Assembly: GCF_002277895.1 (NCBI RefSeq)
Contig: NZ_CP023000.1
Coordinates: 1,178,001-1,242,000 of the forward strand
Reading direction: 5' to 3'
Length of the DNA: 64,000 nt
From: Rhizobium sp. 11515TR
GTDB lineage: Bacteria > Pseudomonadota > Alphaproteobacteria > Rhizobiales > Rhizobiaceae
Shown: piece after piece, positions 9,368 through 18,661 of the stretch
Position numbering within the stretch: position 1 is the stretch's first letter
Layout of the letters: each line of letters opens with the position of its first letter
The notes under the pieces: model-generated
What the model saw: only the letters and a program-made list of their open reading frames with translations
Told to the model about the DNA's origin: nothing
Database searches by the model: none
Position numbers and translations under genes: made by a program

Positions 9368-10504
9368 TCAGCCGGAGACCGGCGGCAGAAGAGTGTTGAG
9401 GAAAGGCAGGAGTGCCGCCCCCAGCGCCACGCCGCCGCCGCTGAAACTTGCTGGCTTCATCGGCGAAATCCAGGGCGTCAGGAAAGGCCGTTTCGACGTG
9501 TCGCGGCGCTCGACGGAAAGCTGATGGATCAGCGCCTCGATGACGCCGCGCGGCAGGTCGCCGCCGATCATGATCACGCTCGGCGCGATGAAGCCGGCAA
9601 TCGCGATGATCGGGTCGAGCAGATGGCTTGCCGCCTCGCGTATCCACTGCGCTATCAGCGGGGAAGATGGCTCCTCGCCCGCCAGAAGGCGCCGGAATTC
9701 GTCGTCGCTTACCAATCTGCGCAGCGCATCGAAGCCGACGACCGTGTTCAAGCGGATATTGTCGGGACCGGTGCGCATCTCGCCGATATTGCCCGCGCGT
9801 CCATGAACGCCCGAATAGGGAACGCCACGAACGAGAAATCCGGCCTGGACATCCTCGTCGATGATGATCATCGCGAGTCCGCCTCTCGGCGCCGGTGTGC
9901 CGATCGTGCGCTCGGCGAGCAGGCTTGCCGTGCATTCGTTCTCGACATAGCTGCGCGGGAGTTTCGATGCGGCATCCAGCTGCTCGCTTTCTTCCGGGCT
10001 CCAGTCATTCGAGCCAACACCCAGGCCGATGATCGGCAAGTCGGCATGGCGACCAATCATGTCCTCGATCGCCGAAAGGATCGATGCGACCCTCGTTGTC
10101 CGGGTGAGGGGAAAATAAATGCGGTCGTGAACCTGGCCGCTGAGATCGACGAGAACCGCTTCGCCGCGATTTTGACGGGCACGAATGCCGATCGAGAAGG
10201 CCCCTTCTGGCCGCAGGGCAAATTCAGTTGAGGTCGCACCGCCGCCGGCGCCATTGCGCCGATGCGATGTTACCAGCCCTTCATCGCCAAGCCGGCGCAG
10301 AATATTTGTAATTCCCGGCCCGGTCAGTCCAGAATGTTTTCCGAGCTCCATGCGGGTCAAAGGCCCGTGTCGGCGGATCGCCTCCAGGATGACGCGAATA
10401 TTTCTATCGGCGATTTCTCCCGACCGCAGACCGAGTGTCTTGCCCCGCGTAACGTCCGTCTCCTCCGGTTGGCGCCACCGTGGCCCGGATCGAAGATACC
10501 GCAT
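9368..10504 (-). CDS. ROK family transcriptional regulator (second)
   Basis: NagC/XylR-type regulator of about 378 residues. The winged HTH (TRMELGKHSGLTGPGITNIL) precedes a ROK domain with VENECTASLLAE and a GRAGNIGEM glycine segment. As in the other ROK protein here, the zinc-binding cysteines are absent. The ATG at 10504 is preferred over the upstream TTG at 10564 because AAGGAAA lies 8 bases before it. It converges with the frameshifted dehydrogenase, 15 bases apart, and probably serves the same sugar locus. Confidence 0.85.
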   Translation of the reverse strand: MRYLRSGPRWRQPEETDVTRGKTLGLRSGEIADRNIRVILEAIRRHGPLTRMELGKHSGLTGPGITNILRRLGDEGLVTSHRRNGAGGGATSTEFALRPEGAFSIGIRARQNRGEAVLVDLSGQVHDRIYFPLTRTTRVASILSAIEDMIGRHADLPIIGLGVGSNDWSPEESEQLDAASKLPRSYVENECTASLLAERTIGTPAPRGGLAMIIIDEDVQAGFLVRGVPYSGVHGRAGNIGEMRTGPDNIRLNTVVGFDALRRLVSDDEFRRLLAGEEPSSPLIAQWIREAASHLLDPIIAIAGFIAPSVIMIGGDLPRGVIEALIHQLSVERRDTSKRPFLTPWISPMKPASFSGGGVALGAALLPFLNTLLPPVSG

Positions 10505-10661
10505 GACCGATTTCCTTGCGTACCCTGACGCTTGTGTATCACGGACAAATGACGATGCCGCCAACTATTTTCCAACCGATGCGTACAAGCTATTGATTTT
10601 ATGAGGGCCGTAACCGTGCTGTTTTGAGTGACTTTCGGAATTCAAGCACCCCTAATAAGGG

Positions 10662-11405
10662 TCATAAGGCTTGTGGTTTAACTCCGGCAGCCGCTATTTT
10701 TCGTGCGCGTAAAATTGCATCCAGTGCAATCAGCGTCAGCAGAGCTGCGGCCAATAGGAGAAGGTTGCCACCGATGACTCGGTAGGCGAACACTCCGAAG
10801 ACACCGCCGAGAAGAAACGAGACGATCGTGTAAAGATGCAATTGGAGTTTGCCCAGATTGCGCCGCGCCTCCGAAGCCTGCTCACGTCCTCGCAAGGCGT
10901 CCAGGGCAATGGCCAGCTCGATGCCTATATCCGTTGCCATCCCGGAAACATGCGTGGTGCGAACCCGAGCGTCCGAGATGCGGGTGACGACTGCGTTCTG
11001 AAGACCCATCAGGAATGCAAGCCCGAGGACGAGAACTGGGGTGCGCCAGGCAGCAAGCAACCAGAGATCTGCACAGCCGAGCGCGGCAAGTAAGACAGCC
11101 TCGGTCAGAATACTATAGGCATAGATCGCATGAACATTGCGCCGGCGACCGGCGTTGATAATCAGCGTCGACGTCGCGGCACCCAGGATGAAGACAATGA
11201 CAATCCCGCCGTAAAACAGGCTCGACAGCCACTGTCCCTCGGCAAGGTGATCGGATAGCGTCGATACATTGCCCGTCATGTTGGCTGAGAAGAAGCCGAC
11301 GGCGTAGAAGGCCGATGCATTCAATGCGCCGGCAATTGCCGCAAGGGACGCGGCCAGCCGGCGGTCAATTTTCTCGTTGCGATGGGTGCCCTGTCTTACA
11401 AGCAT
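10662..11405 (-). CDS. YoaK/DUF1275 family membrane protein
   Basis: Small integral membrane protein, about 247 residues from ATG 11405; a TTG start at 11486 would add 27 residues. It has about six hydrophobic segments and the family hallmark GLQNAVVTRISDARVRTTHV followed by SGMATDIG. DUF1275 proteins are widespread; their transport or signalling role is not established. It is transcribed away from the XRE/Ehr operon and is not obviously linked to it. Confidence 0.8.
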   Translation of the reverse strand: MLVRQGTHRNEKIDRRLAASLAAIAGALNASAFYAVGFFSANMTGNVSTLSDHLAEGQWLSSLFYGGIVIVFILGAATSTLIINAGRRRNVHAIYAYSILTEAVLLAALGCADLWLLAAWRTPVLVLGLAFLMGLQNAVVTRISDARVRTTHVSGMATDIGIELAIALDALRGREQASEARRNLGKLQLHLYTIVSFLLGGVFGVFAYRVIGGNLLLLAAALLTLIALDAILRARKIAAAGVKPQAL

Positions 11406-11660
11406 GGAAGCCACTGTTGGCGGATGCGGATTGGAGGCATCGGAAGTCTTTACTCTTTCCCGGATTTCAGGCCGACATCTTTCCAAACCGGACCCGGAAC
11501 CATCAAGCTTCCTTCCCTCCCGGCGTTGCGGGATCGGGTATGACGATTTCTACGCAGGCCAACATGTCCGAAACGATGACGATTCACCCTACTACTCGAC
11601 GCCGCGCTCTCACAAGCAAGCTTTTGGCTTTGTGTGAAGATGCTGCATCATAAATGTGAT

Positions 11661-11689
11661 TTGATACATCAGTAAGTATGCGCTAAACT
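11661..11689 (+). promoter_or_regulatory. Candidate promoter of the XRE-Ehr operon
   Basis: TTGATA (11661-11666), a 17-base spacer and TAAACT (11684-11689) lie 42 bases before the XRE start. The stretch 11640-11725 is AT-rich compared with its surroundings. The remainder of the 11406-11730 gap shows no supported gene. Confidence 0.4.
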
Positions 11690-11730
11690 TCTAACATCAG
11701 AGCTTATAAAGCATAAGTGATGGTTCCGCC

Positions 11731-12033
11731 ATGATCACCGCCGCACAGATGCGTGCCGCCAGAGCCCTTCTTGGTATAGATCAGCGCCAACTCGCGGAAT
11801 TGGCGGGGGTATCCGTTCCGACCATCCAACGGATGGAGGCAAGCCCTGATGTGGTGCGCGGCAATGTCGATTCCCTAATGCGATTGCTGGCGGCTTTGAG
11901 CGAAGCCGGCGTTGAGGTGATCAACGAAGGTGCGGTCAGCCAGGATGGAGGGCGCGGCGTCAGGCTGAAGACCAAGCGGCCGGAGAGCGGGGCGCCTGGA
12001 TTGCCCGGACGAGGAATGAGGCCTCGCTCATGA
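11731..12033 (+). CDS. XRE-family helix-turn-helix regulator
   Basis: 100-residue DNA-binding protein. The Cro/C1 HTH spans residues 8-37, including QRQLAELAGVSVPTIQRME; the tail is short and polar, without a sensor domain. Its stop overlaps the start of the HyfB-like gene by four bases (ATGA), so it is translationally coupled to the membrane complex and is probably its dedicated regulator. The ribosome site before 11731 is weak, which could keep its level low. Confidence 0.87.
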   Translation: MITAAQMRAARALLGIDQRQLAELAGVSVPTIQRMEASPDVVRGNVDSLMRLLAALSEAGVEVINEGAVSQDGGRGVRLKTKRPESGAPGLPGRGMRPRS

Positions 12034-14051
12034 TCTTCCTGGCCGCGGTCCTGCTATGCTCGGTCTTCCTGCTTGCAACGGCAGCTTTTGCGGTCTGCAT
12101 CGCCTGGTCGAAACAGGCAACGAGGCTCACCTATGGCTTAAGCTGCGGTCTGTCGGCAATCGCCTTTGCCGCAGCGATCGGCGCACTCGCCACGGTGGTT
12201 TCTCCCGATGCCACATCTACGCTCGTACTTCCGATCGGCCTGCCGTGGCTCGGCAGTCATTTCCGTCTGGATGCGCTATCCGCCTTCTTTCTGACGGTCG
12301 TCAATTTCGGCGGCATGCTTTCGAGCCTGTACGCGGTCGGCTACGGCCGCCACGAGCACGCGCCGCACCGTGTGCTGCCGTTCTTGCCCGCTTTCGTCGC
12401 AGGCATGAATCTCGTGATCCTTGCGGATGATGCCTTCACCTTCCTGATGTCCTGGGAGTTCATGTCGCTTGCCTCCTGGGCGCTCGTGATGGCCCATCAT
12501 CGCGATGCCGGCAACCGGAAAGCCGGCTATCTCTATATCGTCATGGCGAGCTTCGGCACACTCACTCTCCTGCTCGCCTTCGGCCTGCTTGCAGGACCGG
12601 ATGGCAATTACAGTTTCGCCATGATGCGTGCCGCCGTCCACGCGCCGCTGACCTCGGGCCTGGTCCTCGTCTTGCTGTTGATCGGTGCCGGATCCAAGGC
12701 CGGGCTGGTGCCTCTGCATGTCTGGCTGCCGCGAGCGCACCCGGCGGCCCCCAGTCATGTTTCCGCGCTCATGAGCGGCGTCATGACCAAAGTCGCGGTG
12801 TACGGCTTCATCCGCGTGGTCTTCGATCTGCTCGGCCAGCCGGCTTGGTGGTTCGGCATCGTCGTTCTGGCGGTCGGCGGCATCACTGCGGTTCTCGGCA
12901 TTCTGCACGCGCTGATGGAGAGCGATCTCAAGCGTCTGCTTGCCTATAGCACCATTGAAAATATTGGCGTCATCTTCGTCAGCCTCGGATTAGCGCTCGC
13001 GTTCAAGGCGAACGGGATGGAACTGGCGGCCGCGTTGGCGCTGACCGCCGCGTTATTCCATGTCCTCAACCACTCGTTTTTCAAGAGCCTGCTCTTCTTC
13101 GGTGCCGGCGCCGTACTGACGGCAACCGGGGAACGGGACATGGAAAAGCTTGGCGGGCTCATTCATCGCATGCCGGTAACGGCCCTGTTCTTTCTTGTAG
13201 GCTGCATCGCGATCTCGGCCCTTCCTCCCTTCAATGGTTTCGTTTCCGAATGGCTGACATTTCAGGCCGTCCTGCAGAGCCCGGCCTTGCCGCAATGGGG
13301 ATTGAAGCTGCTGGTGCCGGCCGTGGGCGGGATGCTCGCCCTTGCCGCCGCCCTTGCCGCGGCTTGTTTCGTGAAGGTTTTCGGTGTTACGTTTCTTGGC
13401 TGTCCACGCAGCCCGCCGGCCGAACGGGCAACCGAGGTCGATCGTTTTTCCCTCGCTGCCATGTCGGTGCTGGCTTTCCTTTGCCTTGCCGTCGGCGTCC
13501 TGCCGGGGATCGTCATCGATGCGCTCGCACCGCTGACGCTTTTGCTGATCGGCGAGCGCATGCCGGTACAGACGGATATTCCGTGGCTGTCTATCGTGCC
13601 GATCGCCGAAGCCCGCAGCTCTTATAACGGCTTGCTCGTTTTCCTCTTCATCCTCTTTTCGGCGTCGTTCACGGCCTATCTCGTCCACCGATTTGGCTCG
13701 CGGCGTATCCGACGGGCGCCGGCCTGGGATTGCGGCTTTCCACTGAGCAGCCCGGCAACGCAATATACCGCCAGCAGTTTCGCCCAGCCCATCAGGCGCG
13801 TCTTCGGCACGCTGATCTTTCGTGCGCGCGACCGCGTCACCATGCCGTCGCCGGGCGATCTCCGACCCGCACGGTTCGCCCTGGAAATGCACGATTATAT
13901 ATGGGAAAGCCTTTACCTGCCCATCATCGGCGCGGTCGGCTTTGCCGCGGAAAAACTCAATTATCTGCAGTTTCTGACAATTCGGCGCTATCTGAGTCTG
14001 GTTTTCCTCACGCTCGTCCTGCTGCTTCTGGTGCTGGCGCTATGGTCATAG
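12030..14051 (+). CDS. hyfB: Hydrogenase-4 component B-like antiporter subunit (Ehr-type complex)
   Basis: Large polytopic inner-membrane protein (673 residues, about 14-16 helices) of the NuoL/NuoM/NuoN and Mrp antiporter family. It shows the family core with DLKRLLAYSTIENIG near residue 300, the broken-helix region with KAGLVPLHVWLPRAHP, and conserved lysines and glutamates of the proton path (SWEFMSLASW, GSKAGL). In hydrogenase-4, formate hydrogenlyase and complex I such subunits couple redox chemistry to ion pumping. First structural gene of a six-subunit set, each start overlapping the preceding stop. The length matches HyfB/HycC. Confidence 0.9.
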   Translation: MIFLAAVLLCSVFLLATAAFAVCIAWSKQATRLTYGLSCGLSAIAFAAAIGALATVVSPDATSTLVLPIGLPWLGSHFRLDALSAFFLTVVNFGGMLSSLYAVGYGRHEHAPHRVLPFLPAFVAGMNLVILADDAFTFLMSWEFMSLASWALVMAHHRDAGNRKAGYLYIVMASFGTLTLLLAFGLLAGPDGNYSFAMMRAAVHAPLTSGLVLVLLLIGAGSKAGLVPLHVWLPRAHPAAPSHVSALMSGVMTKVAVYGFIRVVFDLLGQPAWWFGIVVLAVGGITAVLGILHALMESDLKRLLAYSTIENIGVIFVSLGLALAFKANGMELAAALALTAALFHVLNHSFFKSLLFFGAGAVLTATGERDMEKLGGLIHRMPVTALFFLVGCIAISALPPFNGFVSEWLTFQAVLQSPALPQWGLKLLVPAVGGMLALAAALAAACFVKVFGVTFLGCPRSPPAERATEVDRFSLAAMSVLAFLCLAVGVLPGIVIDALAPLTLLLIGERMPVQTDIPWLSIVPIAEARSSYNGLLVFLFILFSASFTAYLVHRFGSRRIRRAPAWDCGFPLSSPATQYTASSFAQPIRRVFGTLIFRARDRVTMPSPGDLRPARFALEMHDYIWESLYLPIIGAVGFAAEKLNYLQFLTIRRYLSLVFLTLVLLLLVLALWS

Positions 14052-14998
14052 TCTCCGCCCTTTTCGTCCAAGCCTTCCAGATGTCCATCGTCGTGCTGCT
14101 GGCACCATTGCTGACGGGAATTGTGCGCCTGTTCAAGGCGCGGCTGTTGCGTCGTCGCGGGCCGTCCCTGATACAGCCCTATCGCGACCTTGTCCGTCTT
14201 CTGCGCAAGGAAGCAGTGGTTGCGGAAAATGCGTCCTGGCTGTTCAGGGCAGCACCCTATCTGATCTTCGCCGCGACATGGGTGGCGGCCGCCATCATCC
14301 CGACCTTTGCCACCGGCCTCCTCTTCAGCTGGACCGCGGACCTGATCGCCATCATCGCACTGCTTGGCAGTGCACGCTTCTTCCTGGCGCTTGCCGGCAT
14401 GGATGTCGGCACCAGCTTCGGCGGCATCGGCTCGAGCCGCGAGATGATGATTGCGACGCTGGCCGAGCCGTCGATGCTGCTCATCATTTTCACGCTTGCC
14501 CTGGTGGCCGGCTCGACCCAGCTTTCCGCCATCGCTGTCTTCATGACCTCATCGCAGGTGGGGTTGCGCGTGTCGCTGGCGATTGCCCTCATTGCCCTCG
14601 TCATGGTCGCGATCGCCGAAAACGCCCGTATCCCCGTAGACAACCCGGCGACCCATCTGGAATTGACCATGGTGCACGAAGCCATGGTGCTCGAATATTC
14701 CGGGCGGCACCTGGCCATGATCGAGCTCGCGGCATCGCTCAAGCTATTGCTTTACATTTCGTTGATCGCCTGTCTTTTCGTTCCCTGGAAGCTCGTGGCT
14801 TTCGGGTCCGGGCCGCTTGCCTACCTGATCGGATTGTTTGCCTATCTCGCCAAGCTTGCAGCCGGCGGTGCCCTGCTTGCATTGTTCGAAACGGCGACTG
14901 CCAAGATGCGCGTGTTCCGCGTGCCGGAATTCCTCGGTGCCGCTTTGATGCTCGGTCTGCTGGCCGCACTGCTGCGTTTCGTGTCGAGGGGGCTCTGA
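14042..14998 (+). CDS. hyfC: HyfC/HycD-like membrane subunit (NuoH homologue)
   Basis: Membrane subunit of 318 residues that anchors the peripheral arm, homologous to NuoH. The start at 14042 is inside the last codons of the hyfB-like gene (10-base overlap); the open frame extends further upstream but that stretch is hyfB shadow. Family landmarks are GPSLIQPYRDLVRLLRKE and the conserved acidic loop ENARIPVDNPATHLELTMVHEAM, matching HyfC/HycD in length and order. In the complex it forms the quinone- or cluster-facing end of the ion channel. Confidence 0.9.
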   Translation: MVIVSALFVQAFQMSIVVLLAPLLTGIVRLFKARLLRRRGPSLIQPYRDLVRLLRKEAVVAENASWLFRAAPYLIFAATWVAAAIIPTFATGLLFSWTADLIAIIALLGSARFFLALAGMDVGTSFGGIGSSREMMIATLAEPSMLLIIFTLALVAGSTQLSAIAVFMTSSQVGLRVSLAIALIALVMVAIAENARIPVDNPATHLELTMVHEAMVLEYSGRHLAMIELAASLKLLLYISLIACLFVPWKLVAFGSGPLAYLIGLFAYLAKLAAGGALLALFETATAKMRVFRVPEFLGAALMLGLLAALLRFVSRGL

Positions 14999-15663
14999 TG
15001 ATCGGGTCGGTCTTCGACATCGCCCACATGCTCGCCGGCGGTCTGGTACTCGTCAGCATGATGATGCTCTATCAGGACCGTCTTTATGCGCTGCTGAACG
15101 TCTTTGCGCTGCATTCGCTGGTGCTGACGCTGTCGGTTGCCTGGCAGGCCCTTATCCAGGATGCGCCGCATCTCTTTGTGACGGCGGCGATCGCTCTCGT
15201 TTTCAAGGCGATCATCATTCCCGTGGTGCTGCATCGCATGATCCGCCAGCTCGGCATCCATCGCGAGATAGAGACTGTCGTCGGCGTTGGCCCCACCATG
15301 CTCGTCGGCCTGGGACTGGTGGCTCTGGCCACCGTCGTCATGCTGCGGGTGACGCCGTCGGCCGATCCGATCGCACGCGAGGATCTTGCTTTCGCTCTAT
15401 CGGTTCTGCTGCTGGGACTGCTGATCATGGTCACGCGCCGCAATGCCGTCAGCCAGGTCGTCGGCTTCATGACCCTGGAAAACGGATTGGTGCTCGCGGC
15501 GACCGGCGCCAAGGGCATGCCGCTGGTGGTGGAGATCAGCGTCGCCTTCTCGATCCTGATCGCCTTCATCGTCATCGGCGTCTTCCTGTTCCGCATCCGC
15601 GAACGTTTCGACACGGTCGACGTCCGGGCGCTCGACGACTTCAAGGGGAGACGTCGAAAATGA
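14998..15663 (+). CDS. hyfE: Hydrogenase-4 component E-like membrane subunit
   Basis: Membrane protein of 221 residues with about six to seven helices. ATG at 14998 shares one base with the preceding TGA (TGATG). Its C-terminal half resembles NuoK, with the acidic residues in TLENGLVLAATG and VEISVAF. HyfE proteins occur only in hydrogenase-4/Ehr-type complexes and not in standard formate hydrogenlyase 3, so this gene helps classify the operon. Confidence 0.88.
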   Translation: MIGSVFDIAHMLAGGLVLVSMMMLYQDRLYALLNVFALHSLVLTLSVAWQALIQDAPHLFVTAAIALVFKAIIIPVVLHRMIRQLGIHREIETVVGVGPTMLVGLGLVALATVVMLRVTPSADPIAREDLAFALSVLLLGLLIMVTRRNAVSQVVGFMTLENGLVLAATGAKGMPLVVEISVAFSILIAFIVIGVFLFRIRERFDTVDVRALDDFKGRRRK

Positions 15664-17123
15664 ACGCTCCCTCCTCCCTCCTCGGTTTCGACGCGGTGAC
15701 GGCCGTCCTCGTCGTTCCGATCGCTGCCGCGGCCCTCCTGGCGCTCCTGCCCGGCTATCGCATGACGGCACGGCTGAACATGGTCGCGAGCCTTTTGACA
15801 CTACTTGCGGCGCTTTTGCTTTTTTTCAGCGCCCGGCTGCCACCGGGGCGATATCTGCTCGTGGACGACCTCAATATCGTCTTCATCGTGCTGAATGCCT
15901 TCGTCGGCTTCACCACCAGCGTCTTCAGTGCCGGCTACATCGCCCACGAACTGGAGATCGGCCGCCTGACGCCGGCCAATCTGCGATTCTACCACGCGAT
16001 GTATCAGATCATGATTTTTGGTATGAATCTGGCATTCGTGTCGAACAATATCGGTCTGATGTGGGTGGCGGTGGAACTGGCGACGCTGACCACCGTGCTG
16101 ATGGTCGGCATCTACCGCACCCATGAGGCACTGGAAGCGGCCTGGAAGTATTTCATCCTTGGAAGCGTCGGTATCGCCTTCGCATTGTTCGGCACCATCC
16201 TCGTCTATCTGGCCGCTCAGGCCGTTGTCGGCACCGGCTACGACGCCATGGTCTGGACGACGCTGGTAGAACACGCCGCCGGCTTCGATCCGGCACTTCT
16301 CAATCTCGCCTTCATCTTCCTGCTGCTCGGTTACGGCACCAAGGTCGGACTTGCGCCGCTCCATGCCTGGCTCCCGGATGCGCATGCCGAAGGGCCGACA
16401 CCGATCTCGGCGGTGCTTTCAGGCCTTCTGCTCAACGTTGCGCTCTATGCCGTTTTGCGTTTCAAGATATTGCTTGCCGCCAGCCCGGACGCAATCAGCC
16501 CCGGGCCGCTCATGATGACGATGGGGCTCGTCTCGTTGATCTTCGCAGCCTTCATGCTTTACCGCCGTCGCGACATCAAACGCTTGTTTGCCTATTCTTC
16601 GATCGAACATATGGGCATCATCGTTTTCGCCTTCGGTCTCGGCGGCTCACTCGCCAATTTTGCCGGCCTGTTGCATATGGTCATGCATTCGCTGACCAAG
16701 TCGGCGATCTTCTTTGCCGTCGGCCATATCGCCCAGATCAAGGGGACGCAGAGGCTTTCTGCCATCCGGGGTCTTACCGAGACGCATCCGGGGCTCGGCT
16801 GGGGTTTGCTGGCCGGCGTGATCGCCATTGCCGGCCTGCCGCCGGCCGGCATCTTCATGAGCGAGTTCCTCATTGTCAGCTCGACCTTCGCGAAGCAGCC
16901 GCTGCTAGCCATTCCGCTTGTCTTTGGGCTGCTGGTTGCTTTCGGAGCTCTATTGCTGCGATTGACCGGCGCTATCTTCGGCCAGCCGCGCGGCAGGGCT
17001 GCCCCGGCTGAAACATCCTACTTGCCGATGTTCCTGCATCTGGCGCTGGTGCTCGGAGCCGGCATCTACCTGCCGCCGCCGATGGTTGCCTGGTTTCAGC
17101 ATATCGCGAATCTTCTCCGATGA
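15660..17123 (+). CDS. hyfF: Hydrogenase-4 component F-like antiporter subunit
   Basis: Second antiporter-like inner-membrane subunit, 487 residues and about 14 helices. It shows WVAVELATLTTVLMVG, the KVGLAPLHAWLPDAHAEGP segment and DIKRLFAYSSIEHMG, with the channel lysines and glutamates in place. Overlaps the hyfE-like stop by four bases. Having both HyfB- and HyfF-type pumps suggests a complex able to translocate more ions than a one-pump formate hydrogenlyase. Confidence 0.9.
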   Translation: MNAPSSLLGFDAVTAVLVVPIAAAALLALLPGYRMTARLNMVASLLTLLAALLLFFSARLPPGRYLLVDDLNIVFIVLNAFVGFTTSVFSAGYIAHELEIGRLTPANLRFYHAMYQIMIFGMNLAFVSNNIGLMWVAVELATLTTVLMVGIYRTHEALEAAWKYFILGSVGIAFALFGTILVYLAAQAVVGTGYDAMVWTTLVEHAAGFDPALLNLAFIFLLLGYGTKVGLAPLHAWLPDAHAEGPTPISAVLSGLLLNVALYAVLRFKILLAASPDAISPGPLMMTMGLVSLIFAAFMLYRRRDIKRLFAYSSIEHMGIIVFAFGLGGSLANFAGLLHMVMHSLTKSAIFFAVGHIAQIKGTQRLSAIRGLTETHPGLGWGLLAGVIAIAGLPPAGIFMSEFLIVSSTFAKQPLLAIPLVFGLLVAFGALLLRLTGAIFGQPRGRAAPAETSYLPMFLHLALVLGAGIYLPPPMVAWFQHIANLLR

Positions 17124-18649
17124 TGCGGGGCAGGACTATGTCGATGTTGGATGATCTCACAGGAAATGGCCGCCCGGTTTCGCATCATGGGCCGTGGCCA
17201 CGCGCAGTTACCGATTCTTCCACCTGGATATCGGCGACCTTGAGGTTGTCGGAAGGGCGGTTGACGATGCTCGGCCTCTGGGGCGAGCGCAACGCCGTGC
17301 ATATGGCGCTCCTCGACGAGCAAGCCGGCAGGAGCGCCATCCTTAGCCTGGAGGAACTGCAGACTGGCTATCCCTCCGTCGCACAGTACCATCCGCCGGC
17401 ATTACGCCTGGAGAGAACGCTCCGTGATCTCACGGGATTGGAGCCGGAAGGTCTCCCGGACAGCAGGCCATGGTTCGACCATGGCCGCTGGGGCCTTAGA
17501 TTCCCCCTGGGACAGCGCAGTGCGCCTGCTTCTGAATTCTCCTACCCCTTTCTGCCCGCCGATGGAGAAAACCTGCACCAGATTCCGGTCGGGCCAGTGC
17601 ATGCCGGCATTATCGAGCCAGGGCATTTTCGCTTCACGGCCAATGGTGAAACCGTCGTTCGCCTCGAGGAACGGCTCGGCTATGTCCACAAGGGGATCGA
17701 GGCGCTGATGGCGGGCGCCGATCTGGCCCGTGGGCTGCAGCTTGCCGGGCGGACATCCGGTGACAGCAGCGTCGCCTATGCCTATGCCTTTTCACGGGCC
17801 GCGGAAGCAGCCCTTGGGCTCGAGGTGCCGCTGCGTGCCGTTTGGCTGCGGGCGCTGATGGCCGAACTGGAGCGGCTCGCCAATCATCTGGGCGATATAG
17901 GCGCCATCTGCAATGACGCCGCCTTTGCGCTGATGCTTGCTCATTGCGGCGTGTTGCGCGAACAGGTGCTACGTGCCGCCGACGCCGCCTTCGGGCATCG
18001 GCTGATGCGCGACCGTATCGTGCCTGGCGGCGTTGCCGCCGATCTCGACAGCAATGGAAAGGCCGGCTTACGGGCGCTACATGCCGAGATCAGCCGGAAA
18101 TTTCCTGCTCTCGCTAAGCTCTATGACAATACCGCCTCGCTTCAAGACCGGACGGTCGGTGCGGGCACATTGGAGAGTGGGTTTGCACGTCAATATGGTG
18201 CGGGCGGTTACATCGGGCGGGCAGCCGGCCGCAGTTTCGACACCAGGCGTAACCTTGCCTATCCGCCCTATGATGAGCTGACCTTCGATGTACCATCGCT
18301 CGGCGACGGTGACGTAAACGCCAGGATATGGATCCGCATTCGCGAAGTCGAACAGAGCCTCTCGCTCATCGAGCAGATTCTCGATCGGCTGCCGGACGGT
18401 CCGATTCTTTCGGATGTTCAGGCTGCCAATGACTTTCGAGAGGGTGTGGCGCTAATCGAAGGCTTCCGCGGAGACATTCTGGCATGGCTGCGCCTTACAC
18501 CCGAGGGCAGGATCGAGCGCTGCCATCTGCGTGATCCCTCCTGGTTTCAGTGGCCGCTGCTGGAGGCTGCGATCAAGGACAATATCGTCGCCGACTTTCC
18601 GCTCTGCAACAAGTCATTCAACTGCTCGTATTCGGGCCACGATTTGTAA
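17120..18649 (+). CDS. hyfG: Large-subunit (NuoCD/HyfG-like) protein lacking NiFe ligands
   Basis: Peripheral subunit of 509 residues. Residues 1 to about 155 resemble the NuoC domain, the rest NuoD/hydrogenase large subunit, beginning at GHFRFTANGETVVRLEERLG. In [NiFe] hydrogenases two CxxC pairs hold the metal. Here the first is replaced by RTSGDSSVAY (211-220). The C-terminus ends CNKSFNCSYSGHDL with two cysteines five residues apart (C496, C502), not a CxxC. A NiFe centre is therefore not expected, as in complex I and the described Ehr complexes. The start may be 17120 (overlapping the hyfF stop) or an internal ATG at 17138. The reaction is unknown; quinone binding or another redox partner is plausible. 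Confidence 0.87.
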   Translation: MMRGRTMSMLDDLTGNGRPVSHHGPWPRAVTDSSTWISATLRLSEGRLTMLGLWGERNAVHMALLDEQAGRSAILSLEELQTGYPSVAQYHPPALRLERTLRDLTGLEPEGLPDSRPWFDHGRWGLRFPLGQRSAPASEFSYPFLPADGENLHQIPVGPVHAGIIEPGHFRFTANGETVVRLEERLGYVHKGIEALMAGADLARGLQLAGRTSGDSSVAYAYAFSRAAEAALGLEVPLRAVWLRALMAELERLANHLGDIGAICNDAAFALMLAHCGVLREQVLRAADAAFGHRLMRDRIVPGGVAADLDSNGKAGLRALHAEISRKFPALAKLYDNTASLQDRTVGAGTLESGFARQYGAGGYIGRAAGRSFDTRRNLAYPPYDELTFDVPSLGDGDVNARIWIRIREVEQSLSLIEQILDRLPDGPILSDVQAANDFREGVALIEGFRGDILAWLRLTPEGRIERCHLRDPSWFQWPLLEAAIKDNIVADFPLCNKSFNCSYSGHDL

Positions 18650-18661
18650 AGGCAAGAGACC

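Noticed and set aside
17120..18649. Annotation as a [NiFe] hydrogenase catalytic subunit
   Set aside because: Both CxxC ligand pairs for nickel are absent and no hyp maturation genes are present; the subunit resembles NuoD and Ehr proteins.
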